A stretch of DNA of 64,000 bases, from positions 53,865 through 117,864 of the forward strand of contig CAVEXN010000003.1 in NCBI GenBank assembly GCA_963620035.1, read 5' to 3'. The notes under the pieces are model-generated. The model was given only the letters and a program-made list of their open reading frames with translations, ran no database searches and was not told the origin of the DNA. This DNA comes from F23-D06 sp963620035 (GTDB taxonomy: Bacteria > Bacteroidota > Bacteroidia > Bacteroidales > WCHB1-69). Shown piece by piece: positions 35,898 through 46,299 of this stretch. Position 1 is the first letter of the stretch. The number at the start of each line of letters is the position of its first letter. Position numbers and translations under genes: made by a program.

Positions 35898-35943
35898 ATA
35901 AAATTTATCAAATTGGCATAATATTAAAAATATATTTATTTTT

Positions 35944-38346
35944 TTATCGCAAGGCGGGTTTGTAATAGGATTCGGAGAGTATATTCTGCGCTTCCGGATT
36001 TTGCATCAGTTCCAGCAGGGTAGTGCCGCTGTGGTTCTGCATATACGACTGCACTATTTTCCATCCGAAATAGCATCCCACGCGCCCTGGCGACTGGTTG
36101 CCGAAGTCGCGCGTGAACGGCGTCTCGTCCACCAGTTGCCGTATGGTCTTGTCTTCTTTGGAATAGAGTTTGTTTTTCTGTATAAGATATTGCCAAGCAG
36201 CGGCCTCGTGTCCGGTAATCCATTTCCACTGTTCGTCGGTGTAGCCGATAATGTCTTTCGGTGACGTGTTCGGGAACATGGTCTGGGTGAGAAACAGTTT
36301 TTTGCCTTCCGCAATCATATAGTCAAGTGCAGTGACGGGGGTCTTGTCTGTCATGTGGCGGTAGGCGATAGCCTTGGTGAAACAGTCGGTAGCGATGAAT
36401 TTCCGCTCACACCTTTGGGCAATATATTTCGGCATGCCGGCTTTGGCATAATTAGCGTAGTTTTTGCCTAAATACATGTCGAGGTTGATGAAGAGGTCGT
36501 TGCCATAGCCCCACACAGAGGGTACGTTGAAGTCGAGCCCCGACATCATAGTATAGACGACGGGCAAGGTGTCGTCCGGGAAATGGGAGAGATAGATCCC
36601 GAAAGCTTTGTCCAGCTCCTGTTTTTCCTTGTCAAGATCTGGAAACTCTTTTTGTGTGGCATTGTAGATTTCTTTGATGACGGGGTCGGAAAGGTAGGCT
36701 TTCAGCCCAGCCATCATAGTCTGGTTGTTCCAGCAGTTGTCGGCGATGAGGATTTCGGGCACTTGGCCGTGGAGTTTGCGGACGCTTTCAGACAGATTTT
36801 TGCTGTCGATGGAGAAGAGCATTTGCTCATAGCGGACAGTCTTGAGGTTCACGTTTCTGGCCTCGTTTTTCTGTTCTTCGGTGCGCTGGGGCAGTGACAC
36901 TTTGTTTTGTCGTTGGCAGCCGTTGCATCCGGCAGTGCCGGCAAGGAGGCCGCCGGCAAGGAGTACCATACACATCAGCCGTTTCACCATCTTGAGTTTC
37001 CCGGAGTAGGGTGGGTATTTGACTTTGATGTCTAACTTGCCCGGAGAGCGCATCACGCTTTTTTCGTGTGAGAAAGTGTCAAACCCGTACTTGCCGTGAT
37101 AGCGTCCCATGCCGCTGTTTCCGATGCCGCCGAACGGAATGTTGGCATTGGCGCAGTGGATGACGGTGTCGTTGATGCAGACCCCGCCGGATGAGGTTTC
37201 GCGCAGCATCTTCTTGGCCTTTTCTGGATTCCGGGTGAAATAGTAGAGTGCCAGCGGCTTTTCGCGGCGGTTTATGAAGTCTATGACCTCATCGGTCTGT
37301 TCAAACTCTATGAGCGGGAATATGGGTCCGAAGATTTCCTCTTGCATGGCAGGCGCGTCTGTCGGTACTTCCTCTATGACGGTAGGTTCAATGTACCGGT
37401 CTTGGAGGTCAAAGCGGCCGCCGACTACAATCCGTCCGGTGTTGAGGTAGCCTGTGAGCCGCTGCATAGCCTTGTCTGTGACTATGCGCGGATAGTCGGG
37501 CGACAGTTGCGGGTTGTGCCCGAACAGGTCGCGCACTGCCTCCTTGAAAGCTTGCAGGAAAGCAGTCTTTACCGATTGGTGCACCATCAGGTAGTCGGGG
37601 GCAATGCAGGTTTGACCGCTGTTGAGGCATTTGCCCCACACAATGCGGCGCGCGGCAACCTTGAGGTCGGCATCTTCATCGACGATGCAAGGGCTTTTGC
37701 CGCCCAGTTCGAGCGTCACAGGAGTCAGGTGCTTGGCGGCGGCCTCCATCACGATGCGCCCTAAAGCGGGACTGCCCGTAAAGAAGATATAGTCGAAACG
37801 TTCCGCCAGCAGTTTTTGGTTCACGTCACGGTGGCCGTGGAATACGGAGACCCACGTCGGAGGGAAGACCTCCTGCACGATGGTCTCGGCCAAGGCGGCG
37901 GTGGCTGGTGCGTTTGGCGAAGTCTTCAGTGCCACGCAGTTGCCTGCCGCCACCGCCGCCGCCAGCGGGTTGAACAGCAACTGGAACGGGTAGTTCCACG
38001 GCGCAATCACCAAAGCCACCCCGTATGGCTCCCTCACGATGCGGCTGCGCGAAGGAAACAGCGAAAGCGGCGTGCCACGGTGCCTGGACTTTGACCACTT
38101 GATCATATTCCGCCTTAATGTCTTCAACTCGTGCAGCACGATGCCAGTTTCTGTAGCATACGATTCAAAGTCAGACTTGTGTAGGTCGGCAGCGAGGGCT
38201 TCCGCAATGTCTTGCTCATGCCGCTGTATGCTCGTGTAAAGTCTGTCTATCATAACCTTGCGTTGCGCAACGCTTCGGGTCCCGCCATTGCAGAAGAATT
38301 GCCGCATTAGGGATATCTTGTCTGTGATTTCAGAATCTGTCATCAT
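35944..38346 (-). CDS. Aldehyde dehydrogenase fused in frame to a GldB-like lipoprotein
   Basis: One 800-residue open frame. Residues about 10-452 are an ALDH3-type aldehyde dehydrogenase with APWNYP, FFTGSPALG, the glutamate of ELGGKSPC (Glu213), the catalytic Cys247 in NSGQTCIAP, EIFGP and PFGGIGNSGMG. Residues 453-800 begin MVKRLMCMVLLAGGLLAG with a Cys at 474, a complete lipoprotein signal, and continue as a gliding-motility GldB-like lipoprotein (GHEAAAWQYLIQ and PGRVGCYFGWKIVQSYM). ALDH relatives normally stop soon after the YPPY-x-GKLK block seen at 445-452. A separate gldB could start at the internal ATG at 36988-36990. One long protein would put an export signal in the middle of a cytosolic enzyme. 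Confidence 0.8.
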   Translation of the reverse strand: MMTDSEITDKISLMRQFFCNGGTRSVAQRKVMIDRLYTSIQRHEQDIAEALAADLHKSDFESYATETGIVLHELKTLRRNMIKWSKSRHRGTPLSLFPSRSRIVREPYGVALVIAPWNYPFQLLFNPLAAAVAAGNCVALKTSPNAPATAALAETIVQEVFPPTWVSVFHGHRDVNQKLLAERFDYIFFTGSPALGRIVMEAAAKHLTPVTLELGGKSPCIVDEDADLKVAARRIVWGKCLNSGQTCIAPDYLMVHQSVKTAFLQAFKEAVRDLFGHNPQLSPDYPRIVTDKAMQRLTGYLNTGRIVVGGRFDLQDRYIEPTVIEEVPTDAPAMQEEIFGPIFPLIEFEQTDEVIDFINRREKPLALYYFTRNPEKAKKMLRETSSGGVCINDTVIHCANANIPFGGIGNSGMGRYHGKYGFDTFSHEKSVMRSPGKLDIKVKYPPYSGKLKMVKRLMCMVLLAGGLLAGTAGCNGCQRQNKVSLPQRTEEQKNEARNVNLKTVRYEQMLFSIDSKNLSESVRKLHGQVPEILIADNCWNNQTMMAGLKAYLSDPVIKEIYNATQKEFPDLDKEKQELDKAFGIYLSHFPDDTLPVVYTMMSGLDFNVPSVWGYGNDLFINLDMYLGKNYANYAKAGMPKYIAQRCERKFIATDCFTKAIAYRHMTDKTPVTALDYMIAEGKKLFLTQTMFPNTSPKDIIGYTDEQWKWITGHEAAAWQYLIQKNKLYSKEDKTIRQLVDETPFTRDFGNQSPGRVGCYFGWKIVQSYMQNHSGTTLLELMQNPEAQNILSESYYKPALR

Positions 38347-38367
38347 TGTAACGCTCTTTTAGGAGCG

Positions 38368-38375
38368 CAAAAGTA
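38368..38375 (-). promoter_or_regulatory. -7 box TACTTTTG for the ALDH-GldB gene
   Basis: On the minus strand TACTTTTG lies 21 nt before the ATG at 38346. Confidence 0.55.
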
Positions 38376-38420
38376 CAATTTTTGTCCCCAAAGAAAAAAA
38401 TGAGGTGTCAATCTTTTTTT

Positions 38421-38428
38421 TACATTTG
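38421..38428 (+). promoter_or_regulatory. -7 box TACATTTG for the giant surface protein
   Basis: TACATTTG matches TAnnTTTG; the predicted 5' leader is about 70 nt. It is divergent from the ALDH-GldB promoter. Confidence 0.55.
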
Positions 38429-38504
38429 CCGCTTCTAAAAAAATTGGTAGACCAGATATTGACTGTAACTATAACACACTAATTATCAACAAATTAAAAT
38501 CGTT

Positions 38505-41500
38505 ATGAAAAAAAATCTTTTAGTATGGCTTTCGGTGCTGATGATGCTGCCGTGGGCCTTGCAGGCTCAAAGTTACTACACCGAGGACTTTGAGAGTCTG
38601 AGTTCCGGTTTGCCGACCGGGTGGACACACATTTCCTCATCGGGAACGGTGGCCGTACAGACAGCCTCAACGTATGCCTGTGGTGGCACCCACAGCCTGA
38701 AATTCTCCGGTTCTACCGAGAACATTGTGGCGATGCCGGCTCTTAATGTGGAAATCAACACCGTAGAGCTGACTTTCAGCACAAAACCGGAAGTCACTTA
38801 TTCGAGTTGCGGTTCTTTTCAGGTAGGTTATGTAACCTCGTTGACGGGTTTCACCACCTTTACGCCTGTAGCCACTTACAATGTAAGTCAATTCAGTGGT
38901 TGTCAGCAATTCACGGTCTCCTTTACGGGTGCGCCGGCAGGCAGTTACATCGCTTTCCGCCATCAGCCGCTGTCTACTTACTATTTTTGGTTTCTTGACG
39001 ACATCAACGTTTCGGCAGCCCCCAGTTGTACGGCAGCCGGCGAAATTATGGCCGAAAACATCACCTACAACAGTGCAGACCTTTCCTGGACGGGCTGCGA
39101 AAGCGCCACGGGCTATCAGGTAGCATACAGCACCGGCAGCACCCGCGACGAGAATGCCGTGGTGGTAAATGCCACTTCTTCTACTTTTGCGCTGACAAAC
39201 CTCAACAGCGACACACGCTATTATGTTTGGGTACGCTCCATCTGCGGCACAGATTCTGCCCGCTGGTCCACTTCCATCAACTTTACTACACAGGTCAGCT
39301 GTTATCCTGTGGTAAATGCTTCCGCTTCGGAAATAGGCTTTGACCAGGCCCTCGTCTCCTGGAGCACGGTTGACACCATCGGTCTGCTCCCCTCTTCAGT
39401 TCAAATCGAGTACAAGTCATCCCGCGACAATGACTGGACTACAGATGTTACTACTAATGAATATTATAATCTCACCAACCTTACCCCCTCCACCTCTTAC
39501 ACTGTCCGTTTGCGTACGCTCTGCGACAACGACAACGATACTGCCGCTGTCAAGACGGTTACATTCACCACTACGGCACGTTGCGCAGCCGTACTGAATG
39601 CCCAAGTTGCAGAGGTTACCGGGGACAAAGCTCTCATCACATGGGACTTGAACGAGAATGTAGGTCTGGAACCCTCTTCCGTGCTGATTCAATACAAGTT
39701 GGCTAACGAGACCCAATGGACCTCCGAAACCACGACCGAGAACTACTGGTTCCTTACAGGTCTTAATCCCGGCTCCACCTACAATGTAAGCCTCCGCACG
39801 CTTTGCGACAATGACAACGATACCGCTTCCGTGCAGTCTCTGTCGGTGTCCACCTCAATTTGTGGTGAAATCTGCGACAACCACTCCCAGAATAGTTATT
39901 ATGTGCCTTTCTACAGCAATTACAATTACGGCTATTCACAAACCATCTATCCGGCCACCCAACTCGCAGGACTGGACACCATTACTGGCATTGCTTTCTA
40001 TGTCAAGACAGCGAATACCAGAAACCGTACTATCGATCTTTATATCGGACACACCAACCAAACCACGTTAAGCACCAGCAACTACATTGCTGTCGGCAAT
40101 ATGTCTAAAAAAACAGACAACTATACACTTGACGTGAGCACTACGGGTTGGGTTGTCATTCCGTTCAGCACTCCGTTTGTATATGACCGCAGCAGCAACA
40201 TTGTTGTGGCCGTTGACAACAACACAGGCGGTTATGGTTCATTCCAATTCGCGTCTCACAATGCTACCGAAGGTAATGCCGTTTACTGGTACAGTGATTA
40301 TACGAACACGCAGCCGGGTAACCCCAATGCCGACTATAGCGGTGTGTCAGACCTTGTGCCGGACATCCGCTTCATCGGTAATTGCCTTGACCCGGACTGC
40401 GTTGCCCCGATGGCTATGCTGACCGGCGTTACGGCCACCACCGCAGACCTTGTATGGGTTGCCGGTGATGACGAGACAGAATGGGTTGTGGAATACAAAC
40501 TGAACTCCGAGACCGAATGGACGGAAGCTTCTTCTGTCACCACCACCGCTTACACCATTACTGACCTCAACACTTCATCATACTATAACTTCAGAGTAGG
40601 TTCTATCTGCACCGACGACACACTCTATACAGGAACAATTTCCGCTTGGACAGCATGTGATGCCATAGTTGCTCCGTATGCCGAGGATTTTGAGACATTC
40701 TCTACAATGGTTTCTCCGTGCTGGGAGTTCTATTCCGGTGCAGCATCTGACACGGTTACACACACTTCAGACCTGTCTGCTCCCTCAAACGGCTGGAAAT
40801 TCACCAACACATACGCTTTCGGACTCATACATGCATCTCTGAACATCTATGGAACAGACCGTTACGCATGGATGATTACGCCTGCCTTTGACTTGAGTTC
40901 GCTTAGCACACCGACGCTCACATTTGATATGGCTCTAACGAAATACGGCAGTTCCGACCCGATTCCAGACTCTACCCGTCAGCAGGACGACCGTTTCATT
41001 GTTCTGGTATCTACAGACAACGGCGCCACCTGGAACATGTCCACAGCCACCATCTGGGACAACACCGCTACGGCCGCACACCGTTACGACTATATTTCCA
41101 CGACAGGCGAGCAGGTGAGCATTCCGTTGGCACAGTTTGCCGGACAGACGGTACGCATCGCCTTCTACGGAGAATCAACGCAATCAGGCGGAGATAATGA
41201 ATTGCACATCGACAATCTGTCGGTTTCAGAACCTATTACTTGTCTGAAACCCAAAAACCTGGCAGCCTCTAACAGCACAAGTTCCTCTGTTGACCTGTCT
41301 TGGACAGAAACCGGAACGGCCACCGATTGGATAGTCGAATATGTTTCCGGCACGGAAGCCCCTGTCTCCGTCAACGTTTCCGGCACGCCATCCACTACGG
41401 TTACGGGGCTGGAGTATAACACGGAATACACTTTCACGGTGAGAGCATACTGCGCTGAAGGCGACACCTCGGCTGTTTCAACACCTATTTCTGCAAAAAC

Positions 41501-44500
41501 CGATTGCGGCATAGTCTCCCTCCCGTTAGACGAAAACTTTGACTCCTATCCTACCAACTACGGTTCCTATTCATTCCCTGACTGCTGGGGCCGCATCCGC
41601 GCTACTGGCACAAACTATCCGTACATCAACACAACGAATCATAGTGCACCTAACGGACTCTATTTCTATCAGTCAACATACAGTGGGAACATAACCTCGT
41701 ATGTCGTTTCTCCTGAAATAGACAACAGTGTGCAAATGAACCAACTCTTCACCCGGTTCTGGTGCAAAAAATCTTCCGGCAGCGGCTTCGTTGTTGTCGG
41801 TATTATGAGCGACCCTGCCGATGCCACTACCTTTGTGCCGGTTGACAGCATTAACGCAAACTCTACCACCTGGACAGAATATGAAGTCGATTTCTCGCAA
41901 TATTCCGGCAACGGCCATTATGTAGCATACAGGAGCCAGATTGATACCCCCAACGTAACTTACTTCAGCATGTATCTTGACGATATCCACATCGACTACA
42001 TTCCTACATGTCTGCGTCCTAACGGCGTAGCCGTATCCGGCATCACCGCTTCTGCTGCCAATGTCACGATCACTCCGCGCGGCAGCGAAACGGCATGGGA
42101 TGTCCTTTGCGTTGCCGATACCGTCACAGACATTGCCGATGCCGTATGGGAAACCATCACCGACACGACACACGTTTTGACAGGTCTTTCCGGCAATACT
42201 GACTATATAGTATATGTAAGAACCAACTGCGGCGATGCCACCAGCGATATGATCAACAAGGCATTCACGACAGAATGTGATGCAGAAGATGCTCCCTGGA
42301 CGGAAGACTTCGCCGGATTCAACAACAGCCCTTCAGTTTGCTGGAAGAAATACACGGGACTTGCCTCCCTTGTATTCGCCGACTCCGCTATTCTTGTTTC
42401 TGGCAGCAATTGGAAGTTCAATTCTTCTAATGTATTCAACATAGGTCATCCTAGATTGAACAATTATGGAACAAACCGATGCGACTGGCTGGTTTCACCG
42501 AACATAAACCTCTCCGCTCTCACGGATCCGGCTCTCGTCTTTGACTTGGCTTTGACAGACTACAACAGAGAAGATGTTGCTGAAAACGCTCCGGATGACA
42601 AGTTCATGGTGATCGTCTCTACCGACGGCGGCGCCACCTGGAGTGCTGACAACGCCACCGTGTGGGGAGACTCAACTGCAAACTACCTTTATAATGAAAT
42701 CCCCAACACAGGACGTCAAGTTGTACTCTCTTTGGCACAATATGCCGGACAGACTGTCCGTATCGCTTTCTACGGCGAGTCAACGGTCAGCAACGGCGAC
42801 AACGACCTCCACATTGCTAACGTAGAAGTGGGAGAGATGCCTTCTTGTTCCCGTCCTAACGACATCACGTTCACCGATGTCACCTACAACAGCGCGACTG
42901 CCCACTGGACAGGCTGCCCAGAAGCCGACAGTTATGAAATCGTCTATGGTATCAGCAACCAGATAGATGCCGCCACAAACGTCACGGAAACCGTATTCGA
43001 CACTACGATGGCATTCCAGGATCTGCGGAGCGAAACCTCCTATTACGTATGGGTTCGCGCAGTCTGCGGCGGAGCCACTTCACAATGGAGTATGCTTTCC
43101 TCTTTCACCACAGGAATCAGTTGCGCACCGGTAGTCAACGCACAGGTGGTTTCCGTCAGCGCAAACGCTGCGGCCATCGCCTGGGAACAGGACTTCACGG
43201 GCGGACTGCCCGTCTCCTCTGTAATGGTTTCTTACAGACAAAGCAACCAGACCACCTGGACAACGGCAACCACATCCGACAACTATTACTTCTTAAGCGG
43301 TCTCACGAGTGCCACGACCTACAACGTGCAGTTGCGTACCCTTTGCGACAACGATGCTGACACCTCTGCACTCCGCACGCTCACATTCACCACTTCCGCT
43401 TGTGGCATCGAGATTTCAGGTACGAGTTCGCAGACCAGTTACAGTTCACCGTTTTCCGCCAACTTCAAGTATGGTTATTCCCAGACTATCTACCCGGCAT
43501 CAGATCTGTCAGGTCTGGACACCATCAGGGGTGTAGCCTTCTATGCCAACTCACAGAACGGCATGCCGCGCATCGTGGATGTTTATATCGCACATACGAC
43601 CGAAACATCATTGAGCACCACCAACTTCATACCTGTCGCCAACATGCAGCAGGTTGCCATTGCCCACTCGATGAACATCTCCGGCGGTTGGGTAACTATC
43701 CCATTCACTACCCCGTTCGTCTATGACGGCACCAGCAATCTTGTTGTCGCTGTTGACAACAACACTGGTGGCTACTCTGCTTTTAACTGGAGAGGACACA
43801 CCCCCACGACGGGCAACACGGTCTATTGGTATCAAGACGGCTCCGACATTCTTCCCTCAAGTCCCGCAGCTAATAGTTCAAGCACATCTAACATTGTTCC
43901 CGACATTACATTCGTCACGAGTTGTGCAGAATCCGACTGCACCGCCCCGCTGCTTATTATGAGCGGCGCCACCGCCACATCAATTGACTTGGCCTGGAAC
44001 GACAACTCCAGCGACAACGGTTGGGTGGTGGAATACAGAACAACGGCTCAGGCTGATTGGATTGAAGCCACCAACACGATGGCAGACAACTACACCATTA
44101 CAGGACTTACGCCTTCTACGGGATATGAAGTGCGCATCGGTTCCCTCTGCAGTACGGACACGCTCTATTCCAACATTGTGGAAACCTATACCGAATGCGC
44201 TCCCATAGCCGCTCCGTACAGCCAAGACTTCGACAGCTTCACTACGCTGCCGCGCTGCTGGGAACGCTACAGCGGCATCCCTTCAGATACGGTAACACAC
44301 ACGGCCAACCTTACAGAAACGACAATTGGCTGGACATTCAGCAAGACTTCCGTATTCGGTTTGAGACATGCCGCTATTAACATCTATGGCTCAAGTATTA
44401 AATACTGGCTGGTAACGCCCGAAATCGACTTGACCCCACTGACCAACCCGACGCTCATGTTTGACCTTGCCTTGACCGACTACAACAATGCAAACCCGGT

Positions 44501-46061
44501 TGAAGACACGGCAGGACAACCTGACGACCGCTTCATCGTGATGATTTCAACCGACGGCGGCGCAACCTGGAACATGAACAACGCTACTGTCTGGAACAAT
44601 AACGGCACGGGCGACTATGTATTCAACCACATCTCCAACATGGGCGACCAGGTGAGCATCTCGCTGGCACAGTATGCCGGACAGAACATTCGTATCGCGT
44701 TCTACGGAGAGTCAACAGTTTCCAATGGCGACAACGACCTGCACATTGACAACCTGGTTGTGGATGAGCCTATCACGTGTTTGAGACCCTCTGGTCTTTC
44801 CTTTACCGCCACCACAGACAATTCCGCAGCCATCTCCTGGACAGAGAACGGAACAGCTACCGCTTGGAACATTGAATACGGTCCTGCCGGTTTCACACCG
44901 GGCTCTGGCACTATGGTAGCAGTTACCGCTACTTCTTACACCTTGACGGGTCTTACGTCCAATACCGCTTACGACGTTTACGTACAGTCTGACTGCGGCG
45001 CAGGCGATGCCAGCCTTTGGACCGGCCCCGTCTCATTCTCTACCGCATGCGTTGCTTCTGACCTCCCGTTCGTAGAACTCTTCAACAACCTCACATCTGG
45101 AAGCATCCCTAATTGCTGGGACAACGACGAAACCGAGGGCGACGTATCTAATCCTTGGGGTTATACGGCTGAAACAGAAGGTATTGAAGGCGGTTGCGTG
45201 AGGTTCGACTCATACCTCAATGCCGAGCACGCTGTCAACTACCTCAAGACTCCGCTGCTGAACCTCACGCAGAATGTTGCACTCTCATTCTACTACAAGA
45301 ACCCCGAAGCCGGCGACTTCTCCGTCTATATTGAGGTTGCCGGCACACGTACCCTGCTTGAGGCAGGTCTTGTAGGCGCAACAGATTGGACCCGCAAGTC
45401 GTATGACCTTTCGGCTTACAACAACCAGACTGTGCGAATCGTGTTCAAAGGCACGAGCAACTATGGTTACGGCGACGCCTACATCTACCTCGACAGTGTT
45501 ATGGTAGCAACCGTTGCCGGTCCTGAACCTCAACCTGCCGACACGTGCCATGCTCCCGTTTTGACAGTTTCTGCCGTTGACGTGAACAGTGCAACGTTGA
45601 GCTGGACGCAGGAAGGCACTCCCGACAGCTGGACACTCTATTACAGAAAAGGCACGGACGCTTGGACTACCGTGAATATCACCGCACCGTCTCCGTACGT
45701 CCTCACCGATCTGATGGCCGAAAGTGCTTACGAGGCTTATATGGTGGCCAATTGCGACAACGTTGAGAGTGCGCACTCCAACACGGTGAACTTCACAACC
45801 TTGCCCGATGGCGTTGAGGATTACTTGCTTGGACAAACCAAACTCTATCCTAACCCCACCAGCAGTTATGTGACCATAGCCAACAGCAACTGCATGATTG
45901 AGACGATTGAGGTCTATGACGTTTATGGCAAGACCCTGCACGTGCAGCAAGTGAACGACCACACGGCTGTGCTTTCTGCCGACGGTCTGGCTAACGGCAT
46001 GTACTTTGTACGGATCGTTACCGACAAGGGTGTGGTTGTCAAACCTTTCACCAAACGGTAA
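38505..46061 (+). CDS. Giant T9SS surface protein with FnIII and cleaved-adhesin-like domains
   Basis: 2518 residues with signal peptide (1-21) and type A sorting domain (about 2443-2518; LYPNPTSSYVTI, DVYGKTL, GMYFVRI). Between them, by eye, are about eleven FnIII modules, six jellyroll modules of the choice-of-anchor-J/cleaved-adhesin type (near 22-174, 718-911, 1002-1169, 1260-1446, 1899-2090, 2183-2347; EDFE, STDGGATW, IAFYGEST) and two related 175-residue modules (about 455-628 and 1633-1805) starting near YGYSQTIYPA. The block 363-911 recurs in diverged form at 1540-2090, pointing to large internal duplications. Exported by type IX secretion, it is probably an adhesin or binding protein. 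No catalytic motif was seen. Confidence 0.9.
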   Translation: MKKNLLVWLSVLMMLPWALQAQSYYTEDFESLSSGLPTGWTHISSSGTVAVQTASTYACGGTHSLKFSGSTENIVAMPALNVEINTVELTFSTKPEVTYSSCGSFQVGYVTSLTGFTTFTPVATYNVSQFSGCQQFTVSFTGAPAGSYIAFRHQPLSTYYFWFLDDINVSAAPSCTAAGEIMAENITYNSADLSWTGCESATGYQVAYSTGSTRDENAVVVNATSSTFALTNLNSDTRYYVWVRSICGTDSARWSTSINFTTQVSCYPVVNASASEIGFDQALVSWSTVDTIGLLPSSVQIEYKSSRDNDWTTDVTTNEYYNLTNLTPSTSYTVRLRTLCDNDNDTAAVKTVTFTTTARCAAVLNAQVAEVTGDKALITWDLNENVGLEPSSVLIQYKLANETQWTSETTTENYWFLTGLNPGSTYNVSLRTLCDNDNDTASVQSLSVSTSICGEICDNHSQNSYYVPFYSNYNYGYSQTIYPATQLAGLDTITGIAFYVKTANTRNRTIDLYIGHTNQTTLSTSNYIAVGNMSKKTDNYTLDVSTTGWVVIPFSTPFVYDRSSNIVVAVDNNTGGYGSFQFASHNATEGNAVYWYSDYTNTQPGNPNADYSGVSDLVPDIRFIGNCLDPDCVAPMAMLTGVTATTADLVWVAGDDETEWVVEYKLNSETEWTEASSVTTTAYTITDLNTSSYYNFRVGSICTDDTLYTGTISAWTACDAIVAPYAEDFETFSTMVSPCWEFYSGAASDTVTHTSDLSAPSNGWKFTNTYAFGLIHASLNIYGTDRYAWMITPAFDLSSLSTPTLTFDMALTKYGSSDPIPDSTRQQDDRFIVLVSTDNGATWNMSTATIWDNTATAAHRYDYISTTGEQVSIPLAQFAGQTVRIAFYGESTQSGGDNELHIDNLSVSEPITCLKPKNLAASNSTSSSVDLSWTETGTATDWIVEYVSGTEAPVSVNVSGTPSTTVTGLEYNTEYTFTVRAYCAEGDTSAVSTPISAKTDCGIVSLPLDENFDSYPTNYGSYSFPDCWGRIRATGTNYPYINTTNHSAPNGLYFYQSTYSGNITSYVVSPEIDNSVQMNQLFTRFWCKKSSGSGFVVVGIMSDPADATTFVPVDSINANSTTWTEYEVDFSQYSGNGHYVAYRSQIDTPNVTYFSMYLDDIHIDYIPTCLRPNGVAVSGITASAANVTITPRGSETAWDVLCVADTVTDIADAVWETITDTTHVLTGLSGNTDYIVYVRTNCGDATSDMINKAFTTECDAEDAPWTEDFAGFNNSPSVCWKKYTGLASLVFADSAILVSGSNWKFNSSNVFNIGHPRLNNYGTNRCDWLVSPNINLSALTDPALVFDLALTDYNREDVAENAPDDKFMVIVSTDGGATWSADNATVWGDSTANYLYNEIPNTGRQVVLSLAQYAGQTVRIAFYGESTVSNGDNDLHIANVEVGEMPSCSRPNDITFTDVTYNSATAHWTGCPEADSYEIVYGISNQIDAATNVTETVFDTTMAFQDLRSETSYYVWVRAVCGGATSQWSMLSSFTTGISCAPVVNAQVVSVSANAAAIAWEQDFTGGLPVSSVMVSYRQSNQTTWTTATTSDNYYFLSGLTSATTYNVQLRTLCDNDADTSALRTLTFTTSACGIEISGTSSQTSYSSPFSANFKYGYSQTIYPASDLSGLDTIRGVAFYANSQNGMPRIVDVYIAHTTETSLSTTNFIPVANMQQVAIAHSMNISGGWVTIPFTTPFVYDGTSNLVVAVDNNTGGYSAFNWRGHTPTTGNTVYWYQDGSDILPSSPAANSSSTSNIVPDITFVTSCAESDCTAPLLIMSGATATSIDLAWNDNSSDNGWVVEYRTTAQADWIEATNTMADNYTITGLTPSTGYEVRIGSLCSTDTLYSNIVETYTECAPIAAPYSQDFDSFTTLPRCWERYSGIPSDTVTHTANLTETTIGWTFSKTSVFGLRHAAINIYGSSIKYWLVTPEIDLTPLTNPTLMFDLALTDYNNANPVEDTAGQPDDRFIVMISTDGGATWNMNNATVWNNNGTGDYVFNHISNMGDQVSISLAQYAGQNIRIAFYGESTVSNGDNDLHIDNLVVDEPITCLRPSGLSFTATTDNSAAISWTENGTATAWNIEYGPAGFTPGSGTMVAVTATSYTLTGLTSNTAYDVYVQSDCGAGDASLWTGPVSFSTACVASDLPFVELFNNLTSGSIPNCWDNDETEGDVSNPWGYTAETEGIEGGCVRFDSYLNAEHAVNYLKTPLLNLTQNVALSFYYKNPEAGDFSVYIEVAGTRTLLEAGLVGATDWTRKSYDLSAYNNQTVRIVFKGTSNYGYGDAYIYLDSVMVATVAGPEPQPADTCHAPVLTVSAVDVNSATLSWTQEGTPDSWTLYYRKGTDAWTTVNITAPSPYVLTDLMAESAYEAYMVANCDNVESAHSNTVNFTTLPDGVEDYLLGQTKLYPNPTSSYVTIANSNCMIETIEVYDVYGKTLHVQQVNDHTAVLSADGLANGMYFVRIVTDKGVVVKPFTKR

Positions 46062-46079
46062 ACCGTTATACGAATAATG

Positions 46080-46111
46080 AAAAAAGGGAGGCTTTCGTCT
46101 CCCTTTTTTTT
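46080..46111 (+). terminator. Rho-independent terminator of the giant surface protein gene
   Basis: An 11-bp stem (46080-46090 with 46099-46109, core GGGAG/CTCCC) with an 8-nt loop and a run of T residues, 18 nt behind the stop. Confidence 0.85.
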
Positions 46112-46150
46112 GTCCGGCGCGCAATCCTCAGGCTGACTTAAGACTTAAGA

Positions 46151-46230
46151 CGTATGATGAAAGATGGAACAATATGCGTAACGCATCTAAGATCCAAGAT
46201 CTAAAGTCTGATTCGTGCGCTAGCCGTGCA
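46151..46230 (+). repeat. Intergenic heptamer repeat, copy 1
   Basis: The lead ATGATGAAAGATGGAACAAT runs into GCGTAACGC. Three TCTAARN-type heptamers (46186-46206, the middle one TCCAAGA) follow, then a tail GTGCGCTAGCCGTG. The lead matches copy 6 at 63811 almost base for base. It lies upstream of the cassette A promoter. Confidence 0.75.
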
Positions 46231-46267
46231 AGTACGATTATTCAGCATTATATGTCGGAAAAAACAT

Positions 46268-46275
46268 TACCTTTG
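46268..46275 (+). promoter_or_regulatory. -7 box TACCTTTG of cassette A, shared with cassette B
   Basis: The 27 nt 46252-46278 around this box match 48420-48446 with one mismatch. It lies inside the longer open frame and places the endonuclease start at 46300, 24 nt further on. Confidence 0.65.
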
Positions 46276-46299
46276 CCGGCATACTATCAGCAGCCAACG

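Noticed and set aside
46174..46299. 42-codon extension of the PmeII-like endonuclease
   Set aside because: It lies in the repeat element and the shared promoter; the ATG at 46300 is preferred.
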